From assembly GCF_028682175.1 (NCBI RefSeq), contig NZ_JANHKS010000039.1, positions 1 to 54,294 of the forward strand: 54,294 bases of DNA, in the 5' to 3' direction. The DNA is from Pseudomonas putida (lineage in GTDB: Bacteria > Pseudomonadota > Gammaproteobacteria > Pseudomonadales > Pseudomonadaceae). A program made the translations under genes and the position numbers. This document shows, piece after piece, positions 7,794 through 16,760 of this stretch. The notes under the pieces are model-generated. The model had not been told where the DNA came from, did not search any database, and saw only the letters and a list, made by a program, of their open reading frames with translations. Positions within the stretch are counted from its first letter, which is position 1. The number at the start of each line of letters is the position of its first letter.

Positions 7794-9407
7794 TTAAATG
7801 ATCTCGTTCGGCTCGAAGCTGTCCGCCCGCGCCATGCGCCACATGCGCGAATAGAAGCTGTCGTCGACGATGCCGTTGAGCAACTGCCCCGGTTGCAGGA
7901 ACACGTGGGACTGGGAGAACAGCTTGACCTCGGTCGGCGACTGGCGGCGCACCAGGTGCTTGGCTTCCAGTTGCGACGGCGAGTCCAGGCCGGCGGCGGC
8001 GATCATCTCGGCCAGGGCGTGCAGCGTGCTGCGGTGGAAATTGAACACCCGCTGCGCCTTGTCCGGCACCACAAGTGCGCGCTGGCGCAATGGGTCCTGG
8101 GTGGCGACGCCGGTCGGGCATTTGTTGGTGTGGCAGCTCTGGGACTGGATGCAGCCGATGGCGAACATGAAGCCCCGTGCCGCGTTGGCCCAGTCGGCGC
8201 CGATGGACAGCACGCTTGCGATGTCGAACGCGCTGACGATTTTGCCGCTGGCGCCGACCTTGATCTTGTCCCGCAGGTTCAGGCCCACCAGGGTGTTGTG
8301 CACGAACAGCAGGCCCTCGCGCATCGGCAGGCCCATGTGGTCGGTGAACTCCACGGGCGCTGCGCCAGTGCCGCCTTCGGCACCGTCGACGACGATGAAG
8401 TCCGGCAGGATGCCGGTTTCCAGCATGGCCTTGGCGATGCCCATGAATTCCCACGGGTGGCCCAGGCAGAATTTGAAGCCAACCGGTTTGCCACCTGACA
8501 GCTCACGCAGCTTGGCGATGAACTGCATCATCTCGGTCGGGGTCGAGAAGGCGCTGTGCCGCGACGGCGAAATGCAGTCCTCGCCCATGGGAATGCCACG
8601 GGTGTCGGCGATTTCCCGGGTGACCTTGTGCTTAGGCAGGATCCCGCCGTGGCCCGGCTTGGCGCCCTGGCTCATCTTGATCTCGATCATCCGCACCTGC
8701 GGATCCTGCGCCTGTTTGGCAAAGCGCTCGGGGTCGAAGCGGCCATCTTCAGTGCGGCAGCCAAAATAGCCGCTGCCCAGCTCCCAGGTCAGGTCGCCGC
8801 CGTTTTCACGGTGATAGGGGCTGATGCTGCCTTCACCGGTGTCGTGGGCGAAGTTGCCGAGCTTGGCGCCCTTGTTCAGGGCACGAATGGCGTTGGCACT
8901 CAGCGAGCCGAAGCTCATGGCCGAGATGTTGAAGATCGACGCCGAGTACGGCTGCGTGCACTGCGGGCCGCCCACTGTGACACGGAACTGATTGGGGTCG
9001 GCCAGCGGCGCCGGGCGCATGGAATGGCTGATGAACTCGAAGCCCGTCTGGTACACATCGATCAGGGTGCCGAAGGGTTTGTCCGCCGACTCGTTCTTGG
9101 CCCGGGCGTACACCAGCGAGCGCTGGGCGCGGGAGAAGGGCAGGGCGTCGCTGTCGGATTCGAGCAGGTACTGGCGGATTTCCGGGCGGATCTTCTCCAC
9201 GGCATAGCGGATGTTGCCCAGGATCGGGTAGTTGCGGCGCACCGAATGCGGCACCTGGATCAGGTCGAAAATACCGATCAGGCTCAGGATTGCAGTGGCG
9301 AGGGTGAAGGGCCATAGCCATTCGTGGTGCAGGAATGGCAGGCTCAGAAGTGTGAACAGCACACAGCCGACGAAAAAGGCGTAGCGGCTTAAAAGGGACA
9401 GGCTCAT
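7794..9407 (-). CDS. FMN-binding glutamate synthase family protein (GOGAT-like domain)
   Basis: A 537-residue protein with two N-terminal hydrophobic segments (about 5–50), followed by the FMN-binding TIM-barrel domain of the large glutamate synthase subunit. Recognisable parts are GEGSISPYHRENGG, MSQGAKPGHGG, VDGAEGGTGAAP and a cysteine cluster QSQSCHTNKCPTG that would hold an Fe-S cluster. The glutaminase domain of true GOGAT is missing, as in this stand-alone family, whose reaction is not well established. The start at 9407 is chosen for its AAGGAT ribosome-binding site; an upstream in-frame start at 9431 lacks one. The LuxR gene lies 78 bases upstream on the same strand. Confidence 0.85.
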   Translation of the reverse strand: MSLSLLSRYAFFVGCVLFTLLSLPFLHHEWLWPFTLATAILSLIGIFDLIQVPHSVRRNYPILGNIRYAVEKIRPEIRQYLLESDSDALPFSRAQRSLVYARAKNESADKPFGTLIDVYQTGFEFISHSMRPAPLADPNQFRVTVGGPQCTQPYSASIFNISAMSFGSLSANAIRALNKGAKLGNFAHDTGEGSISPYHRENGGDLTWELGSGYFGCRTEDGRFDPERFAKQAQDPQVRMIEIKMSQGAKPGHGGILPKHKVTREIADTRGIPMGEDCISPSRHSAFSTPTEMMQFIAKLRELSGGKPVGFKFCLGHPWEFMGIAKAMLETGILPDFIVVDGAEGGTGAAPVEFTDHMGLPMREGLLFVHNTLVGLNLRDKIKVGASGKIVSAFDIASVLSIGADWANAARGFMFAIGCIQSQSCHTNKCPTGVATQDPLRQRALVVPDKAQRVFNFHRSTLHALAEMIAAAGLDSPSQLEAKHLVRRQSPTEVKLFSQSHVFLQPGQLLNGIVDDSFYSRMWRMARADSFEPNEII

Positions 9408-9485
9408 AGGCGATCCTTTAGGTCTTAACACGGTTGAAGGATTAGCGCTGTGCCGCGCTTTTTTTCGGCAAGACTTTGTTTCACT

Positions 9486-10298
9486 TCAAGCGCTCTGCGC
9501 CTGAAGAAAAATCGAAAACAGTTCGGACTGCGATTTGATCCCCAGTTTGCTGTAGATATGTTTCTTGTGTACGCGCACGGTCTCTGCGGAGATATCCAGC
9601 TTGCGCGCGATCTCCTTGCTGGAGCAGCCGCTGAGCATCAGCCGGCCGACGTCCAGTTCCCGGGCGGTCAGTTGTGCGCCGCGGCTCTGCTGCACCGAGG
9701 CCTCCAGTTGCGTGCGCCAGTCAGCGGCGGGCAGCGGGGCCATCACCGGCTCCTCGTCCGAGGCAGGTTCAGCCAGCTCGAAGGGTAGACGCTGGCGCAG
9801 CAATGCGATGACCCAGGGTTGAATCATGGAGAGCAGGGCAATCTGTTCGGCAGTGAAACGACGGGTCGAGCCCAGTGAGAGGCACAGCGTGCGGTCGTGA
9901 TCGAGCTGGCAATTGAACTGGATTTCGTCGGCCACCACATTCAGACGAAAGTATCGTTGGTAATACTCAGTCAGTTCAAAATGCTCCGGCGCCACTTCCG
10001 CCAGTCGGAACAGGCCGCCCTGCGAGCGCTCGCGGCTGGCGATGTAGAACGGGTCGAGCAGGTACAGGCCCTTGAGGTAGTCCTGGAACAACTGGTCAGG
10101 GCTGCCGTCTTCGGCCGGGCTTTCGGCGAACACCAGTGGTCGCTGGCCGGAACTGAATTGCAGCGCCACCCAGCTATCGAATTCGACGTACTGATTGAGC
10201 AGGCGCACCAGTTGGGCCCAGAAGTTCGGCCGGTCCAGCGCTTCGATCAACTGTGCGACCGAGCGGTGCCAGGCGATGTCCGCAAGTGCGAGTGTCAT
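9486..10298 (-). CDS. LuxR-family transcriptional regulator
   Basis: A 270-residue regulator. The C-terminal LuxR/FixJ helix-turn-helix covers about residues 205–265, with LTARELDVGRLMLSGCSSKE and ETVRVHKKHIYSKL. The N-terminal 190 residues show no receiver aspartate pocket or recognisable autoinducer-binding domain, so the ligand is unknown. A GGGGT site precedes the ATG. It is divergent from the amidase–permease pair across a 132-base gap, which suggests that it controls those genes. Confidence 0.8.
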   Translation of the reverse strand: MTLALADIAWHRSVAQLIEALDRPNFWAQLVRLLNQYVEFDSWVALQFSSGQRPLVFAESPAEDGSPDQLFQDYLKGLYLLDPFYIASRERSQGGLFRLAEVAPEHFELTEYYQRYFRLNVVADEIQFNCQLDHDRTLCLSLGSTRRFTAEQIALLSMIQPWVIALLRQRLPFELAEPASDEEPVMAPLPAADWRTQLEASVQQSRGAQLTARELDVGRLMLSGCSSKEIARKLDISAETVRVHKKHIYSKLGIKSQSELFSIFLQAQSA

Positions 10299-10430
10299 GG
10301 ATCTACCCCTATTGGGTTACTACAGCTGCGTAATACCCCGTAATACTTGGCATTGCGCATACTGCCCGCAGAGCAAGGGTCAGGCCAGCTTTTTGTACCT
10401 GACCGGTATGCGACTCGATAAGGAGAACCC

Positions 10431-11252
10431 ATGAAGGTCGAATTCGCCCAATTGACGGGCCAGGACAATGGCACTGCCCATAACCTGAAAAACGCGCTGA
10501 ACGCGATTGCCGCCTGCGCCAGCGACACGGCGTTGATTGTGTTTCCGGAAACCCACTTGATGGGCTTTCCGTCCAGCGAAACCGTCGGCGAGATTTCCGA
10601 GCCGCTGGACGGCCCCACCGTTCAGGCGGTGCAGCAGGCCGCCCGGGCGCGCAACGTCTCGGTGGTGATCGGCATGGCCGAAAACGACGAAGGGCGCTTC
10701 TACAACACCACGCTGCTGATTACCCCCGAGGGCATTGCGCTGCGCTACCGCAAGACCCACCTGTGGGCGTCCGACCGTGGCGTGTTCACCCCTGGTGATC
10801 GCTACGCGACCTGCCTGTGGAACGGCCTGCGCGTGGGCATGCTGATCTGCTACGACATCGAATTCCCCGAGTCGGCCCGTGCCCTGGCGCAACTGGGCGC
10901 CGAGCTGATTATCGTCACCAACGGCAACATGGACCCTTACGGCCCCACCCACCGCACCGCGATCATGGCCCGCGCCCAGGAAAACCAGGCGTTCGCGCTG
11001 ATGGTCAACCGCGTGGGCGAGGGTGATGGCGGCCTGGTGTTCGCCGGCGGCAGTGCGCTGGTGGACCCGTTCGGCACGTTGCTACACGAAGCCGGCCGCG
11101 AGGAATGCCAGTTCAGTGCCGAACTGGACCTGAGCCAGTTGCAGGCGGCGCGTCGTGACTATCGCTACCTGGACGACCAGCGCCTGCGCCTGCCGGGCGA
11201 GGTGGTCGAGCACGCCAATGGCGTACGCGAATTGTTGATTCCAAAACGCTGA
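10431..11252 (+). CDS. Carbon-nitrogen hydrolase (nitrilase superfamily amidase)
   Basis: A 273-residue enzyme with the Glu-Lys-Cys triad regions of the nitrilase superfamily: FPETHLMGF, RYRKTHLW and LICYDIEFPE, with the cysteine nucleophile in the last. Members hydrolyse aliphatic amides, N-carbamoyl amines or nitriles. The length and motifs resemble RamA-type amidases and deaminated-glutathione-amidase-like proteins, but the substrate cannot be fixed from sequence. AAGGAG precedes the ATG. The next gene, an APC permease, follows 145 bases downstream on the same strand, so uptake and hydrolysis of one amide or amine substrate is a reasonable inference. Confidence 0.85.
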   Translation: MKVEFAQLTGQDNGTAHNLKNALNAIAACASDTALIVFPETHLMGFPSSETVGEISEPLDGPTVQAVQQAARARNVSVVIGMAENDEGRFYNTTLLITPEGIALRYRKTHLWASDRGVFTPGDRYATCLWNGLRVGMLICYDIEFPESARALAQLGAELIIVTNGNMDPYGPTHRTAIMARAQENQAFALMVNRVGEGDGGLVFAGGSALVDPFGTLLHEAGREECQFSAELDLSQLQAARRDYRYLDDQRLRLPGEVVEHANGVRELLIPKR

Positions 11253-11261
11253 AAAAAAGAA

Positions 11262-11314
11262 GGGAGGGCCGGTCGCTCTGGCACTTTGCACAGAGCATCG
11301 GCCGCCATCTCCCT
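11262..11314 (+). other. Long imperfect hairpin between amidase and permease genes
   Basis: The arm at 11262–11280 (GGGAGGGCCGGTCGCTCTG) can pair with 11291–11314 (CAGAGCATCGGCC, then GCCATCTCCC) around a ten-base loop, with a few bulges. It could reduce read-through or protect the upstream mRNA. No T-tract follows, so a classical terminator is not supported. Confidence 0.4.
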
Positions 11315-11397
11315 CGTTAGCTGTTCATAAAAAGAACGCCTTAAGTTCTGCCGCACTTTTCTCTGCCATAAAACCTATAAATTCGGAGTAGTCGCTC

Positions 11398-12723
11398 ATG
11401 GCTCGTTTGCAACGTACCCTTTCGCTGGGGTCGGTGGTGCTGTTTGGCATCGCCTACATGACCCCCATCATCGTGCTCGGCACCTTTGGCATCCTCGCGC
11501 AATCCACCGGCGGCATGGTTCCGGCGTCTTACCTGGCGGCGCTGGTGGCGATGTTCTTCACCGCCATGAGCTACGGCCGCATGGCGTCGGCGTTCCCGGT
11601 GGCCGGTTCGGCCTACAGCTACGTGCGCAAGGCCATCAGCCCCAAGCTGGGTTTCATCGCCGGCTGGGCGGTGTTGCTCGACTACCTGTTCCTGCCGATG
11701 GCCATCTGGCTGATCGGTGCTGCTTACCTGGGCTCGGCATTCCCCTCGGTGCCGCAACCGGTCTGGGTGCTGGCGTTCATCGTCATCACCAGCCTCATCA
11801 ACATCGTCGGCCTGAAGCTGGCCAACACCGTCAACGCCCTGTTGATGATCGTGCAGTTCCTGGTGCTGGCCGCGTTCGTGGTGCTGTGCATTCATTACAT
11901 CGGCGGCGACGCCAGCAAGCCACTGTGGACCCTGGCGCCGTTCATCAACGGTGACATGCAGATGCCGCTGATCATGAGCGGTGCGGCGATTGCCTGTTAC
12001 TCGTTCCTGGGCTTCGACGCGGTCAGCACCCTGACCGAAGAAACCCGCGATCCGCGCAAGACCATCCCCAAGGCCATCATGCTGATTACCCTGATCGGCG
12101 GGCTGATCTTCGTCGGCGTGTCCTACTTCGTGCAGCTGGCGCATCCGTCGGCGCAGTTCGATAACGTCGACTCGGCAGCCTATGAAATCGCCCGCAACAT
12201 CGGCGGCGATCTGTTCGTCACCATCTTCCTGATCGGCCTGATCGTCGGCCAGTTCGCGTCGGGCCTGTCGGCCCAGGCCAGCGGTTCGCGGCTGCTGTAC
12301 GCGATGGGCCGCGACGGGGTGTTGCCCAAGTCGTTCTTCGCAGGCCTGAGCGAGCGCTTCGGCACGCCGGTCAACAGCATCCTGCTGTGCGCCGTGGTGG
12401 CGTTGCTGGCGCTGAAACTGGACGTGACCACCTCGACCTCGTTCATCAACTTCGGTGCGTTCCTGGCGTTCAGCCTGGTCAACCTGTCGGTGATCTTTCA
12501 CTACTGGATCGGTGGCGAGAAGCGCGGCCTGCGTGAGCTGGTGTTGTTCCTGATCTGCCCGCTGATCGGCCTGCTGGCGGACCTGTGGCTGATGGTCAGC
12601 CTCGACAAGCTGGCGATCATGCTGGGCGTGAGCTGGCTGGTGATCGGTTGCATCTATCTGGCCTGGCTCACCGGCGGTTTCCGCCGCCAGCCGCCGGAGA
12701 TGGATTTTCAGGAAGCTGCGTAA
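11398..12723 (+). CDS. APC-superfamily amino acid/polyamine permease
   Basis: A 441-residue inner-membrane transporter with about twelve hydrophobic segments. The N-terminal LSLGSVVLFGIAYMTPI is the APC helix-1 signature, and CYSFLGFDAVSTLTEET is the conserved helix-6 region. It resembles PuuP-like putrescine and amino-acid importers. GGAG lies eight bases before the ATG. It is downstream of the nitrilase-family amidase and probably supplies its substrate or exports the product amine. The exact substrate is not determined. Confidence 0.85.
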   Translation: MARLQRTLSLGSVVLFGIAYMTPIIVLGTFGILAQSTGGMVPASYLAALVAMFFTAMSYGRMASAFPVAGSAYSYVRKAISPKLGFIAGWAVLLDYLFLPMAIWLIGAAYLGSAFPSVPQPVWVLAFIVITSLINIVGLKLANTVNALLMIVQFLVLAAFVVLCIHYIGGDASKPLWTLAPFINGDMQMPLIMSGAAIACYSFLGFDAVSTLTEETRDPRKTIPKAIMLITLIGGLIFVGVSYFVQLAHPSAQFDNVDSAAYEIARNIGGDLFVTIFLIGLIVGQFASGLSAQASGSRLLYAMGRDGVLPKSFFAGLSERFGTPVNSILLCAVVALLALKLDVTTSTSFINFGAFLAFSLVNLSVIFHYWIGGEKRGLRELVLFLICPLIGLLADLWLMVSLDKLAIMLGVSWLVIGCIYLAWLTGGFRRQPPEMDFQEAA

Positions 12724-12740
12724 AGAGTTGCGCTTTACAT

Positions 12741-12812
12741 CCGTAGCAGCACGGCTTGCCGGCGGGGGCGTCCTCGAGATCGCTCCCGCCGGCAAGCCGT
12801 GCTGCTACGGGG
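12741..12812. repeat. REPIN, family A (inward pair)
   Basis: CCGTAGCAGCACGGCTTGCC at 12741–12760 is followed after a short spacer by the reverse-complement arm ending CTACGG near 12811. It lies in the gap between the APC permease and ddlA. Confidence 0.85.
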
Positions 12813-12920
12813 GTGAGCGGGGATTTCGTTCTGCATTCCGTCCAACAAAGGTGCCGGGGGCTGGACTAACGGCGCAAATTGCTTTTAGCTCTGCGACCTG
12901 AAATCCAGGAGCTTCCCCCT

Positions 12921-14012
12921 TTGAAAAAGTCAGTCGCCATCGTTTTCGGTGGGCAATCCTCCGAACATGAAGTGTCGTTGCAATCGGCGCGCAACGTGAT
13001 CAACGCGATTGATCGCAACAACTATTACGTCACCCTGATCGGCGTCGACAAGCAAGGCCACTGGCTGCGCTTCGACGAGCGCGACTATCTGCAGAATGCC
13101 AACGACCCGGCGCACATCAAGCTCAGCGAGTCCGGCCGTCTTCTGTCCCTGCGCCCTGGCGCCCAAGGGCCGCAGTTCGTGGAAGCGGAAACCGGCCTTG
13201 AAGTGCCGCGCATCGATGTGGTGTTCCCGCTGATTCACGGCAGCTACGGCGAAGATGGCGCCTTGCAAGGTCTGCTGCGCATGCTCGACATTCCCTTCGT
13301 CGGCCCCGACGTGCTGGGTTCGGCGGCGTGCATGGACAAGGACGTGACCAAACGCCTGCTGCGCGACGCGGGTATTGCCGTGGCGCCGTTCGTGGTGCTG
13401 CATCGCGGCGAGACGGTGGATTTCGTCAACGTTTCCGCGCAACTGGGCCTGCCGCTGTTCGTCAAGCCGGCGTGCCAGGGTTCTTCCGTGGGCGTGAGCA
13501 AGGTCACCGATGAGGCCAGCTACGCAGCGGCCCTGAAGCTGGCGTTCGAATACGATAACAAGGTGCTGATCGAGCAAGGCATCGTCGGGCGTGAAGTCGA
13601 ATGCGCGGTGTTGGGCAACCACGAACCGCAGGTCAGCGTGTGCGGCGAAGTGGTCGCCAACGACGATTTCTACGCCTACGACACCAAATACCTGAACGAC
13701 GGCCAGGCGCGCATCGCGATTCCCGCCGAGCTGCCGGATGATCTCGCTGAGCAAGTGCGCGAAGTGGCCTTGCAGGGCTATCGCGTGCTGGGTTGCGCGG
13801 GCATGTCGCGGGTGGATTTCTTCGTCACCGAGGCGCGGGAAATCATCATCAACGAGATCAACACCATCCCCGGTTTCACTTCCATCAGCATGTACCCCAA
13901 GCTGTGGCAGGCCAGCGGCTTGAGCTACCCGGAGCTGATCGACCGGCTGATCGTGCTGGCACTGGAACGCGCCGCAGAAACCCGCGCGCTGAAAACCGAG
14001 GTGGTGCTATGA
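12921..14012 (+). CDS. ddlA: D-alanine--D-alanine ligase
   Basis: A 363-residue ATP-grasp ligase that joins two D-alanines for the peptidoglycan pentapeptide. Visible motifs are VFGGQSSEHEVS at the N-terminus, HGSYGEDGALQG, KPACQGSSVGVSKV in the ATP-grasp region and NEINTIPGFTSISMYP near the C-terminus, with metal- and ATP-binding residues intact. The TTG at 12921 is chosen because AGGAG sits nine bases upstream and the length then equals E. coli DdlA; an upstream TTG at 12879 has no such support. It is not in the division cluster where ddlB lies, so it is the DdlA-type copy. The stop overlaps the next start (ATGA). Confidence 0.93.
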   Translation: MKKSVAIVFGGQSSEHEVSLQSARNVINAIDRNNYYVTLIGVDKQGHWLRFDERDYLQNANDPAHIKLSESGRLLSLRPGAQGPQFVEAETGLEVPRIDVVFPLIHGSYGEDGALQGLLRMLDIPFVGPDVLGSAACMDKDVTKRLLRDAGIAVAPFVVLHRGETVDFVNVSAQLGLPLFVKPACQGSSVGVSKVTDEASYAAALKLAFEYDNKVLIEQGIVGREVECAVLGNHEPQVSVCGEVVANDDFYAYDTKYLNDGQARIAIPAELPDDLAEQVREVALQGYRVLGCAGMSRVDFFVTEAREIIINEINTIPGFTSISMYPKLWQASGLSYPELIDRLIVLALERAAETRALKTEVVL

Positions 14013-14410
14013 AGGTGATTCGCATCGCGGCAGCCTTGCTGATCGGCGCCGACGGTCGAACCCTGCTGGTGCGCAAGCGTGGCACCCAGGCGTTCATGCA
14101 GCCGGGTGGCAAGATCGATGCGGGCGAATCGCCGGCCCAGGCGCTGGCGCGGGAGCTGCACGAAGAACTGGGACTGGTGGTTGCGGCGGAACAGGCGCAG
14201 TTTCTCGGCGAGTTCTCTGCCGTGGCGGCCAATGAGCCAGGTTTTGAGGTGAACTGCCAGCTGTACCGGCTGGATGTTGCCCAGGACGTGGTGCCTGCGG
14301 CCGAGATCGAGGAGGTGGTGTGGATCGATGCCGGGAGCGTCGATCATCTCAACCTGGCGCCGTTGACCCGGGATTCGATCTTGCCGTTGTATCGCCAGTT
14401 GATCGCCTGA
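14009..14410 (+). CDS. Nudix hydrolase
   Basis: A 133-residue Nudix protein. The Nudix box at about residues 30–52 reads GGKIDAGE, seven residues, then RELHEELGL, which fits Gx5Ex7REUxEExGU with all catalytic glutamates. Family members cleave nucleoside diphosphates linked to another group; the substrate here is unknown. It overlaps ddlA by four bases, so the two are translationally coupled, which suggests a house-cleaning or cell-wall nucleotide role, though this is only inference. Confidence 0.88.
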   Translation: MKVIRIAAALLIGADGRTLLVRKRGTQAFMQPGGKIDAGESPAQALARELHEELGLVVAAEQAQFLGEFSAVAANEPGFEVNCQLYRLDVAQDVVPAAEIEEVVWIDAGSVDHLNLAPLTRDSILPLYRQLIA

Positions 14411-14417
14411 CCCATAC

Positions 14418-14508
14418 CTGTAGGAGCGCGCTTGCCCGCGACAGCGGTACACCTGTGCAAAATATCGTCGCTGACACACCGCCGTCGCGGGCAAGCGCGC
14501 TCCTACAA
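14418..14508. repeat. REPIN, family B (TAGGAGCGCGCTTGCCCGCGA type)
   Basis: CTGTAGGAGCGCGCTTGCCC at 14418–14437 pairs with the inverted arm ending CAAGCGCGCTCCTACA at 14507. It separates the convergent Nudix and metR genes and may also act as a transcript end. Confidence 0.85.
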
Positions 14509-14519
14509 TTGGAGTTTGC

Positions 14520-15437
14520 TTATCTGACGGCACTCACCCCATCCAGCGTCGAGAACGACGTGTCCTTGGCCGTCAGCAGGAAATCGCGCATGTACGGCGC
14601 ATCCAGCATGTCGGCGCGGACGGCGGCGTAGAGCGTGGCGAACAGGCCTTTCTCGCCCAGGCGCTTGGCTTTGACATAGCCCCGCGAGCTGTATTCATGC
14701 AGCGCCCAATGGGGCATCCCGCACACGCCCCGGCCGCTGGCGACCAGTTGCATCATCATCACCGTCAGCTCCGAGGTCCGCACCTGCGCAGGTTCCACGT
14801 CGGCGGGCTCCAGGAAACGGGTGAAGATATCCAGCCGGTCACGCTCCACCGGATAGGTAATCAGGGTTTCGCTGGCCAGGTCACCGGGCACCACGAACGG
14901 TTTGCCTGCCAGCGGATGCTGATTGGCGACCGCCAGCATTGCCTCGTAGGTAAACAGCGGCACGTAGGTAATGCCCGGCAGATCCACCGGGTCGGAAGTC
15001 ACCACCAGGTCCAGATCGCCACGGGCCAGTGCCGGAAGCGGGGCGAAGGCAAAACCCGACGCCAGGTCCAGCTCCACTTCAGGCCAGGCATCGCGGAACT
15101 GGTCGATGGTCGGCATCAGCCACTGGAAACAACTGTGGCACTCGATGGCCATGTGCAGACGCCCGGCCACACCGCCCGCCAGGCGTGAAATATCCCGCTC
15201 GGCATTGCGCAATTGCGGCAACACCGAATCCGCCAGTTGTAGCAGCCGCAAACCGGCGCTGGTAAAGCGCACAGGCTTGGTCTTGCGCACGAACAACGGC
15301 ATGCCCATGCGCTCCTCCAGTTCCTTGAACTGGTGCGAAAGTGCCGATTGCGTCAGATGCAGACGATCAGCCGCGTCCACCAGGCTATCGGCCTCACGCA
15401 GGGCATGAAGGGTTTTGAGGTGACGAATTTCAAGCAC
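14520..15437 (-). CDS. metR: LysR-type regulator MetR
   Basis: A 305-residue LysR-family protein. The N-terminal helix-turn-helix runs through LKTLHALREADSLVDAADRL and LTQSALSHQFKELEERMG, and the rest is the periplasmic-binding-like effector domain. The sequence closely fits MetR, which activates metE and other methionine genes with homocysteine as co-effector. The start is taken as GTG at 15437, giving V/M-LEIRHLK, because GGAGC precedes it by seven bases; the ATG at 15494 would add 19 atypical residues. No methionine biosynthetic gene is in the window, so its targets lie elsewhere. Confidence 0.85.
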   Translation of the reverse strand: MLEIRHLKTLHALREADSLVDAADRLHLTQSALSHQFKELEERMGMPLFVRKTKPVRFTSAGLRLLQLADSVLPQLRNAERDISRLAGGVAGRLHMAIECHSCFQWLMPTIDQFRDAWPEVELDLASGFAFAPLPALARGDLDLVVTSDPVDLPGITYVPLFTYEAMLAVANQHPLAGKPFVVPGDLASETLITYPVERDRLDIFTRFLEPADVEPAQVRTSELTVMMMQLVASGRGVCGMPHWALHEYSSRGYVKAKRLGEKGLFATLYAAVRADMLDAPYMRDFLLTAKDTSFSTLDGVSAVR

Positions 15438-15549
15438 CGGGGCGCTCCATGAGCAGATTTTGTGATAACCAAGAATGCGATGAGTCTGCCTCATGCAGAA
15501 CGCGCTGTCGACACAGCCATTTCAAGGTACCCACCGAACCGCTTTTTCT

Positions 15550-15582
15550 TGCCGCTTGAAGCTTGCCGCTTGAAGCTGCCGT
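15550..15582. repeat. AAGCTTG/CTTGAAGC short repeat, copy 1
   Basis: Consecutive copies of GCCGCTTGAAGCTT and GCCGCTTGAAGCTGCC. The same words recur at 16663–16746, so the two copies flank the alpha/beta hydrolase gene. Confidence 0.65.
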
Positions 15583-15688
15583 GACCGTTCGTACCTCTTC
15601 ATCAAACTGTCACGCAAGTGTGGCAGCGCGCCTGACGAAACTTCATCAGACTCGCGGCCTACTGGGGTTCTGCGTTTCGGTGTTTTTC

Positions 15689-16687
15689 ATGCGGGTTTTA
15701 TTCTTCCTGGCTGCCTTGTTGTGCAGCCTGCCGTCTTTTGCGGCTTCTCGATGCGATGTCAACGTTCCCACGCAAGTGGCCGAGCTCGATGAGGTGCACC
15801 TGGCGTATCAAAGTATCGGTCGTGAGTCCGATCCGGCATTGCTGCTGGTCATGGGCCTGGGCGGGCAGTTGATTCACTGGCCGGACGAGGTCGTGGTCGC
15901 GCTGTGTCAGCAGGGTTTTCGGGTCATTCGCTACGACAATCGCGATGTCGGCCTCTCCACATGGGTTCAGGCACCGGCCACCGCCAACCTGACGTATGAG
16001 GTATTGCGCTACAAGATCGGTTTCCCGGTGTCGGCGCCGTATTCGCTGACCGACATGGCCCAGGATGCCCTGGGCCTGATGGACGCCATGCACATCCAGC
16101 AGTTTCACGTGCTGGGCGCGAGCATGGGCGGCATGATCGCGCAGCATCTGGCTGACATGGCGCCCAAGCGGGTGGAGAGCCTGACGCTGATCATGACCAG
16201 TTCCGGCGCACCGGGCTTGCCGATGCCAAGCCCCGCATTGCTGCAATTGCTCGCCCGCCGTGGCGCACCTGACCGACAGACCGCCATCGAGCAGCAGGCC
16301 GATCTGCTGGCAGCGCTGGGCAGCCCGGAGGTGAAAGACGACCGGCAGAAGCTGCTGCAACAGGCGGCGATTTCCTACGACAGAGCGTTCAATCCGGAAG
16401 GCGTGAAACGGCAGATTCTGGCGATCCTGGCAGAGCCCAGCCGCGTCGAATTGTTGAACCGCCTGCGGGTGCCGACCCTCGTGGTCCATGGCACGGCGGA
16501 CCCGCTGTTGCCGGTGATGCATGGCGTGCACGTCGCCGCGCACATCCAGGGCAGCCAGTTACGGCTGATCCCGGGCCTGGCCCACAGGTTTCAGGAAGCG
16601 TTCAAGGCGCCGTTGCTGGCCGCGGTGTTGCCGTACCTGCGCGAGCACCGTGAAGAGCAGCTTCAAGTTGCAAGCTTCAAGCCGTAA
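15689..16687 (+). CDS. Secreted alpha/beta hydrolase
   Basis: A 332-residue alpha/beta-fold hydrolase. A signal peptide (FFLAALLCSLPSFAAS) ends near residue 19, so it is exported. The nucleophile elbow GASMGG puts the serine at about residue 145, the acid is probably the Asp in HGTADPLLP, and the histidine lies in GLAHRF. The substrate is unknown (esterase or lipase-like). The ATG at 15689 starts exactly at the signal peptide; upstream in-frame codons to 15563 look non-coding and overlap a repeat. The last nine residues (QLQVASFKP) are encoded by a copy of the AAGCTT repeat, so the original C-terminus may have been replaced. Confidence 0.82.
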   Translation: MRVLFFLAALLCSLPSFAASRCDVNVPTQVAELDEVHLAYQSIGRESDPALLLVMGLGGQLIHWPDEVVVALCQQGFRVIRYDNRDVGLSTWVQAPATANLTYEVLRYKIGFPVSAPYSLTDMAQDALGLMDAMHIQQFHVLGASMGGMIAQHLADMAPKRVESLTLIMTSSGAPGLPMPSPALLQLLARRGAPDRQTAIEQQADLLAALGSPEVKDDRQKLLQQAAISYDRAFNPEGVKRQILAILAEPSRVELLNRLRVPTLVVHGTADPLLPVMHGVHVAAHIQGSQLRLIPGLAHRFQEAFKAPLLAAVLPYLREHREEQLQVASFKP

Positions 16688-16746
16688 GAGGATCCTCGGC
16701 GCTCTAACGATCAACTTGCAGCTTTAAGCTTGTCGCTTGAAGCTGC
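16663..16746. repeat. AAGCTTG/CTTGAAGC short repeat, copy 2
   Basis: CAGCTTCAAGTTGCAAGCTT at 16663–16682 and the inverted CTTGCAGCTTTAAGCTTGTCGCTTGAAGCTGCC up to 16746 (written here in parts: CTTGCAGCTTTAAGC, then TTGTCGCTTGAAGCTG). It spans the end of the hydrolase gene and the leader of the next gene. Confidence 0.65.
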
Positions 16747-16760
16747 CCGAAGAGGCCGTC

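Noticed and set aside
11341..12795. 484-residue open frame on the minus strand
   Set aside because: Low-complexity His/Gln/Asp-rich product opposite the APC permease.
12879..12920. Upstream TTG start for ddlA
   Set aside because: No ribosome-binding site, and it adds 14 residues not expected in DdlA.
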